Part shown: positions 5,096 through 8,763 of the stretch, in pieces
Layout of the letters: each line of letters begins with the position of its first letter
Position numbering within the stretch: the first letter of the stretch is position 1
Origin: Parcubacteria group bacterium
GTDB taxonomy: Bacteria > Patescibacteriota > Minisyncoccia > UBA6257 > JACRHW01
Reading direction: 5' to 3'
DNA length: 8,763 nt
Assembly (NCBI GenBank): GCA_016211955.1
Contig: JACRHX010000026.1
Span: 1 to 8,763 of the forward strand
Made by a program: the position numbers and the translations under genes
Notes under the pieces: generated by a model
The model's input: the letters and a program-made list of their open reading frames with translations, nothing else
The model's database searches: none
Told to the model about the DNA's origin: nothing

Positions 5096-6880
5096 ATGAA
5101 TATACGGAATTTTTGTATCATTGCGCATATCGATCATGGAAAGTCTACGCTTGCAGATAGGTTTTTAGAATTGACGGGAGCAGTGGAGAAACGAAAAATG
5201 CGTGAGCAGTTTTTGGATCAGATGGATTTGGAACGAGAGAGGGGGATCACTATTAAGCTACAGCCGGTACGCATGACGTATCGTACAGACCAGGAAGAAT
5301 ATACGTTAAATTTGATTGATACACCCGGCCATGCTGATTTTGCTTATGAGGTGTCGCGCTCGCTTCTTGCCGTTGAGGGGGCGATTTTGCTTGTAGACGC
5401 AACACAGGGCATACAGGCACAGACGCTTGCGAATTTTAATTTTGCGAAACACTGTGGGCTTACTATTATCCCAGCGCTTAATAAAATTGATGTTCATGTA
5501 CATGATCTTGATGCGCGTATCCTTGAGTTAGCGCATCTTGTGGGTGCTGATGTGGGTGACGTGAAGCTTATTTCGGGAAAGACGGGGCAGGGGGTACTCG
5601 AGCTTTTGGACGAGGTGGTGAAAAAGGTTCCTGCGCCAACAAGAGATCCTTCGCAACCAAGTCGTGCGCTTATTTTTGATTCTCATTTTGATAATCATCG
5701 CGGTGTTATTGCAAATGTACGAGTACTCGATGGAATTTTTAAGCCATGGGAACGTATCGTGTTATTTCAAAACGACAAAGACGCTGAAATTATGGAGGTG
5801 GGGCATTTTAAACCAGCTATGGAAAAAGTAGGTGAGATTGTTGCTGGGGAGATAGGATATATCGCCACCGGCATTAAGGATCCTGGCGTGGTTCGTGTTG
5901 GCGATACGGTTGTTTTGAAGCGCGATTTTGAAGCAAAAAAGGTTGCGCCTTTTCCGGGATATGAGGAGCCACACCCTATGGTATTTGTCTCGTTTTATCC
6001 AGATAGCGCAGATGATTATTTGGATCTTCAAAAATCGCTTTCAAAGCTTAAACTGAATGATGCGGCGCTTTTTTATGAACCTGAGCAATCTCTTATTTTT
6101 GGGCGTGGATTTCGTGCAGGGTTTCTTGGTTTGCTTCACCTTGATGTTACGATCGAGCGGTTGAAACGCGAATATAATATCGTGACAATCGTTACTACCC
6201 CTTCCGTATCGTATCAGCTTGTTATGAAAGATGGCTCTGTGCGAACTATTTATCGTGCCTCCGATTATGACGATAACGGAGATATTCTTGAAATACGAGA
6301 GCCGTGGGTGGATCTTGAAATTCTCACTCCGAAACATTATTACGGAAGCATTCTATCGCTTGTTGAGAATTATCGTTTAGAGGTAGGCAATGTTGATAGC
6401 TTGGGGGACGCGCAGGTGATTCATTTTAAGGCGCCTCTTGCCGAGATTATTATTAATTTTTATGACGCGCTTAAAAGTATTTCTCAGGGATACGCCTCTA
6501 TGAGTTATTCGTTTTCCGAGTATAGGGTGGGAGATCTCGAACGTCTTGATGTTGTTATCGCAGGAGAGCGTTTCGATGGATTTTCAAGAATCCTCCCAAA
6601 GAGTAAAATAGAGAGAGAGGCGCGGGTGGTTACTGAAAAACTCAAAGATCTTTTGCCGAGAGAGAATTTTTCCGTTGCTATTCAGGCAACAGTAGGAAGT
6701 CGCATTGTGGCACGAGAAACCATCCCTGCCCTCAAAAAAGATGTTACTGGATATTTGTATGGGGGAGACAGGAGTAGAAAAATGAAGCTTTGGAAGAAAC
6801 AAAAAGAAGGGAAGAAGAAGCTTAAACAATTTGGAAAGGTAACTATAGAGCCACATATATTTTACGAGGTATTTAAATAA
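5096..6880 (+). CDS. lepA: Elongation factor 4 (LepA), ribosome-associated translational GTPase
   Basis: 594 residues, the normal length. EF4/LepA is a cytoplasmic GTPase of the EF-G type that acts on the ribosome; back-translocation of tRNAs and a part in ribosome assembly have both been reported. G motifs are intact: G1 AHIDHGKST at 10-18, G2 RGITIK at 49-54, G3 DTPGHAD at 75-81, G4 NKID at 129-132, and G5 SGK near 178-180 where SAK is more usual. Domains II, III and V follow, then the LepA-specific C-terminal domain with the lysine-rich segment MKLWKKQKEGKKKLKQFGKV. The start matches the family's usual MNxIRNF opening. It probably shares the mnmA transcript, unless the heptamer hairpin between them ends it. 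The stop is TAA, and element B begins 11 bases later. Confidence 0.98.
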   Translation: MNIRNFCIIAHIDHGKSTLADRFLELTGAVEKRKMREQFLDQMDLERERGITIKLQPVRMTYRTDQEEYTLNLIDTPGHADFAYEVSRSLLAVEGAILLVDATQGIQAQTLANFNFAKHCGLTIIPALNKIDVHVHDLDARILELAHLVGADVGDVKLISGKTGQGVLELLDEVVKKVPAPTRDPSQPSRALIFDSHFDNHRGVIANVRVLDGIFKPWERIVLFQNDKDAEIMEVGHFKPAMEKVGEIVAGEIGYIATGIKDPGVVRVGDTVVLKRDFEAKKVAPFPGYEEPHPMVFVSFYPDSADDYLDLQKSLSKLKLNDAALFYEPEQSLIFGRGFRAGFLGLLHLDVTIERLKREYNIVTIVTTPSVSYQLVMKDGSVRTIYRASDYDDNGDILEIREPWVDLEILTPKHYYGSILSLVENYRLEVGNVDSLGDAQVIHFKAPLAEIIINFYDALKSISQGYASMSYSFSEYRVGDLERLDVVIAGERFDGFSRILPKSKIEREARVVTEKLKDLLPRENFSVAIQATVGSRIVARETIPALKKDVTGYLYGGDRSRKMKLWKKQKEGKKKLKQFGKVTIEPHIFYEVFK

Positions 6881-6891
6881 TAGATGGTCTA

Positions 6892-7072
6892 CGAATCATA
6901 AAACATCCCTTTCTCACACGTTCGGATACCCAGCGGTATCCTCACTCTGTCCTTCGGCGCTTCGTTGTCAACCCAACTCTCCACCATCCGCCAATCGGCG
7001 GAGGCGGATCGGGGTTGACAACACCCTGCTCCGCGCCTTCGGAATGGTTCGAAAGAGATATTTTATGATTCG
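6892..7072. repeat. Structured intergenic element, copy B (same fold as 3537-3700)
   Basis: 181 bp. P1 is 22 positions (6892-6913 with 7051-7072) with two C/A mismatches. P2 is GGATACC with GGTATCC around CAGC (6924-6930 with 6935-6941), then a 2x2 internal loop and two more pairs. P3 is GGCGC with GCGCC (6956-6960 with 7033-7037), then TTC/TTC and TCC with GGA (6950-6952 with 7041-7043). P4 is 11 bp (6964-6974 with 7012-7022). P5 is larger than in copy A: ATCCGCC (6986-6992) with GGCGGAT (7003-7009). Exact blocks shared with copy A include TTTCTCACACG, CCCAGCGG, a 20-bp block at 6952-6971, TTGACAACACCC, CGCGCCTTCG and ATGGTTCGAAA. It lies between lepA and the FtsB-like gene, in the same orientation as copy A. 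Confidence 0.85.
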
Positions 7073-7093
7073 CGAATAAATAAGATTTCATTT

Positions 7094-7462
7094 ATGCAGA
7101 GGTTTCAAATATTTTTACGTTGGTTGCCGATTGTGAGTCTTTTTTGTGTTGGGCTTCTTGTGGGGCGTGAGACGTGGAAACGATACGAGAACTATGCGCA
7201 GTTAAGGGGAAGGCTTGATGCGCTACGGGCAGATATGAGGATAACAGCGAATGAGAATCGTAGTATTTCAAAACAAATCGAGTGGTATAATGATCCAGCG
7301 CATTTGGAAGAAAAGGCAAAAAGAGAACTTAACCTTAAAAAAGAAGGGGAAGAGGTAATTATTATTGACGAGAGAATAGTTACTACGACCACACAATCTT
7401 CATCGAAACCGAACGAAGAAAAAAAACCGTGGTGGGGTGTTCTCTTCTTTCGTAATGAATAA
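7094..7462 (+). CDS. Septum formation initiator family protein (FtsB/DivIC-like)
   Basis: 122 residues, close to the usual 90-130. FtsB/DivIC proteins are small bitopic membrane proteins that join FtsL and FtsQ/DivIB in the divisome and help activate septal peptidoglycan synthesis. One transmembrane helix lies at about 9-24 (RWLPIVSLFCVGLLVG), a coiled coil at about 28-66 (QLRGRLDALRADMRITANENRSI), and the family's post-coil signature DPAHLEEKAKRELNLKKEGE at 67-86, followed by EVIII. The tail (97-122) is Thr/Ser-rich, then KKPWWGVLFF, which I cannot assign. Whether it is closer to FtsB or DivIC cannot be told from one sequence. No Shine-Dalgarno is evident. The next gene starts two bases after its stop, so the pair is translationally coupled or co-transcribed. 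Confidence 0.9.
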   Translation: MQRFQIFLRWLPIVSLFCVGLLVGRETWKRYENYAQLRGRLDALRADMRITANENRSISKQIEWYNDPAHLEEKAKRELNLKKEGEEVIIIDERIVTTTTQSSSKPNEEKKPWWGVLFFRNE

Positions 7463-7464
7463 GT

Positions 7465-8763
7465 ATGAATATCAAAAACAATATCTTTCGCCAATATGAC
7501 ATGCGAGGAGTGTATCCCAACGACATTAATGAGTATGTTGCGTATGTAGTGGGGGTTTTCATTGTTTCCTACCTTAACCTTAAAAAACCGAAAGTACTTG
7601 TGACTTATGATGCGCGTAAGTCATCTCGAGCACTTATGCGTGCTCTTGTGTATGGATTAACCAAGGCGGGTGCACGGGTGGTGTGTGGTGGGCTCTCTAC
7701 GACGCCTATGCATATGTTTCTTGTTGCAAAGTACAACTATGGTCTTGGAATAATGGTCACCGCGTCCCATAATCCGGCAGAATGTAATGGATTCAAGATT
7801 AACCTAAAGGGAGCTAGGCCGTTTTATGGAGAGAGGCTTCAGGCATTTGGCGCCATGATTATGAAACAGGAGATGGAATATCCCACGGAGGCGATAGGTG
7901 CATTAGAGATAAAAGAAAAGTCATATCTTTCTTCATATGTTGATTTTATAATTAAGCATCTCCCAAGCGGTATTTCAAAGAAAAAGGTGTTGATTGATCC
8001 ATCGCATGGTGTTGCGGGTATGGTGCTCAAAGAAGTCGCAAAGAGAAAGAAGTTTACTAATTGGATCTTTATTGCTGACACCATGGATGGGGATTTTTCT
8101 GTGCATGGGCCCAATCCTCTTATGCCAGATGTTTTTTCAAAGTTTCGCGCGGCAGTGCGAAAACATAAAGCTGACGTTGGTGTCATTTTTGACGTGGATG
8201 CTGATCGCGTATTTTTCATCCTTTCGGGACATAAAGAATATATAACATCAAGCGTTGTTGGTTTTCTTCTTGCGCGTGCGTATGTCAAACAGCTTCCTCG
8301 TTCGAAAGTTCTTTATGAGGTGCGAGCGGGGACGTTGCTTAGAGACGAACTTTCACATATTGGCGCACGCCCAATGCTTGTTCGTGTAGGGCATCCGTAT
8401 TTTAAAGACGGTATCCGTAATGAAAAGGCGCCGTTTGGTTTTGAGCTGTCTGGGCACTACTACTTTAAAGAGTTCTTTTGTGTTGATTCCGGTATTTTCG
8501 CTTTTACGAAATTTCTCGGTGTGTTTATAAAAGAAAAGAATGGTTTTAAGAGAGAACTTTCAGTATTCACAAAGAAGCCACATTCCTCAGAAATAAACTA
8601 TGTTGTTAAAAACAAGGAGGTTGCAATGGGGAAAGTAGAGGCTCTTTTTGGGAAGGGGAATAAGGTATCACATTTTGATGGGCTTTCTATCGAAGCGGAG
8701 GATTTTTACGTTAACATCAGGCCTTCCGGAACCGAGGATCTTATTCGTCTTAATGTGGAGGCA
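7465..8763 (+). CDS. Phosphomannomutase/phosphoglucomutase (alpha-D-phosphohexomutase), 3' end outside the window
   Basis: 433 codons are present and the frame is still open at the edge; the family is usually about 450-460, so only a short C-terminal piece is missing. The enzyme interconverts hexose 6-phosphate and 1-phosphate, supplying mannose-1-P or glucose-1-P for nucleotide sugars and surface glycans. All four active-site loops are visible: the phosphoserine loop TASHNP at 99-104 (Ser101); the metal loop DVDADR at 243-248, keeping three Asp but replacing both Gly of the usual DGDGDR; the sugar loop FELSGH at 326-331 (usually GExSGH); and the phosphate loop RPSGTE at 419-424. The N-terminus NIFRQYDMRG is typical of the bacterial/archaeal phosphomannomutase branch. 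Substrate preference cannot be settled from the sequence. Confidence 0.93.
   Translation, partial: MNIKNNIFRQYDMRGVYPNDINEYVAYVVGVFIVSYLNLKKPKVLVTYDARKSSRALMRALVYGLTKAGARVVCGGLSTTPMHMFLVAKYNYGLGIMVTASHNPAECNGFKINLKGARPFYGERLQAFGAMIMKQEMEYPTEAIGALEIKEKSYLSSYVDFIIKHLPSGISKKKVLIDPSHGVAGMVLKEVAKRKKFTNWIFIADTMDGDFSVHGPNPLMPDVFSKFRAAVRKHKADVGVIFDVDADRVFFILSGHKEYITSSVVGFLLARAYVKQLPRSKVLYEVRAGTLLRDELSHIGARPMLVRVGHPYFKDGIRNEKAPFGFELSGHYYFKEFFCVDSGIFAFTKFLGVFIKEKNGFKRELSVFTKKPHSSEINYVVKNKEVAMGKVEALFGKGNKVSHFDGLSIEAEDFYVNIRPSGTEDLIRLNVEA

Overview
The window looks like a piece of a Candidate Phyla Radiation (Patescibacteria, probably Parcubacteria-like) chromosome. The basis is moderate GC, tightly packed genes, short core proteins, membrane proteins with no recognisable family, and a lone wHTH + Cas2-like (PaaX-type) protein with no CRISPR locus. 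There is no rRNA or other decisive marker, so this placement is inference. The genes use TAA or TAG stops and contain no in-frame TGA, so nothing suggests a recoded UGA.

Layout. (1) 52-737: a minus-strand PaaX/Cas2-like regulator is bracketed by two nearly identical 32-bp palindromes; one lies just downstream of its likely promoter. (2) 924-3530: three plus-strand genes of unknown function in a tight run: a charged protein with a C-terminal membrane anchor, a 99-aa acidic helical protein, and a bitopic protein with a large external domain. (3) 3537-3700: a compact structured element (copy A). (4) 3701-3969: a likely promoter, then a roughly 230-nt leader built from four copies of CCCGTTAGA in opposing orientations; the leader folds into a three-way junction whose closing stem covers the mnmA start codon. 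(5) 3968-6880: mnmA and lepA, separated by an inverted array of heptamers that forms a long hairpin ending four bases before the lepA start. (6) 6892-7072: copy B of the structured element. (7) 7094-8763: an FtsB/DivIC-like protein and a phosphomannomutase/phosphoglucomutase that runs off the window.

The protein-coding content is mostly housekeeping: tRNA U34 thiolation, the ribosomal GTPase EF4/LepA, septum formation, and sugar-phosphate metabolism for the envelope. The unusual material is between the genes. Elements A and B are about 165-180 bp. They share exact single-stranded motifs and the same five-helix fold, and at least nine base pairs have changed on both sides between the copies. 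That pattern points to selection on a folded nucleic acid. Together with the mnmA leader, the lepA heptamer hairpin and the paired palindromes, almost every longer intergenic gap here holds an elaborate inverted-repeat structure. None of the starts I call has a well-placed Shine-Dalgarno sequence.
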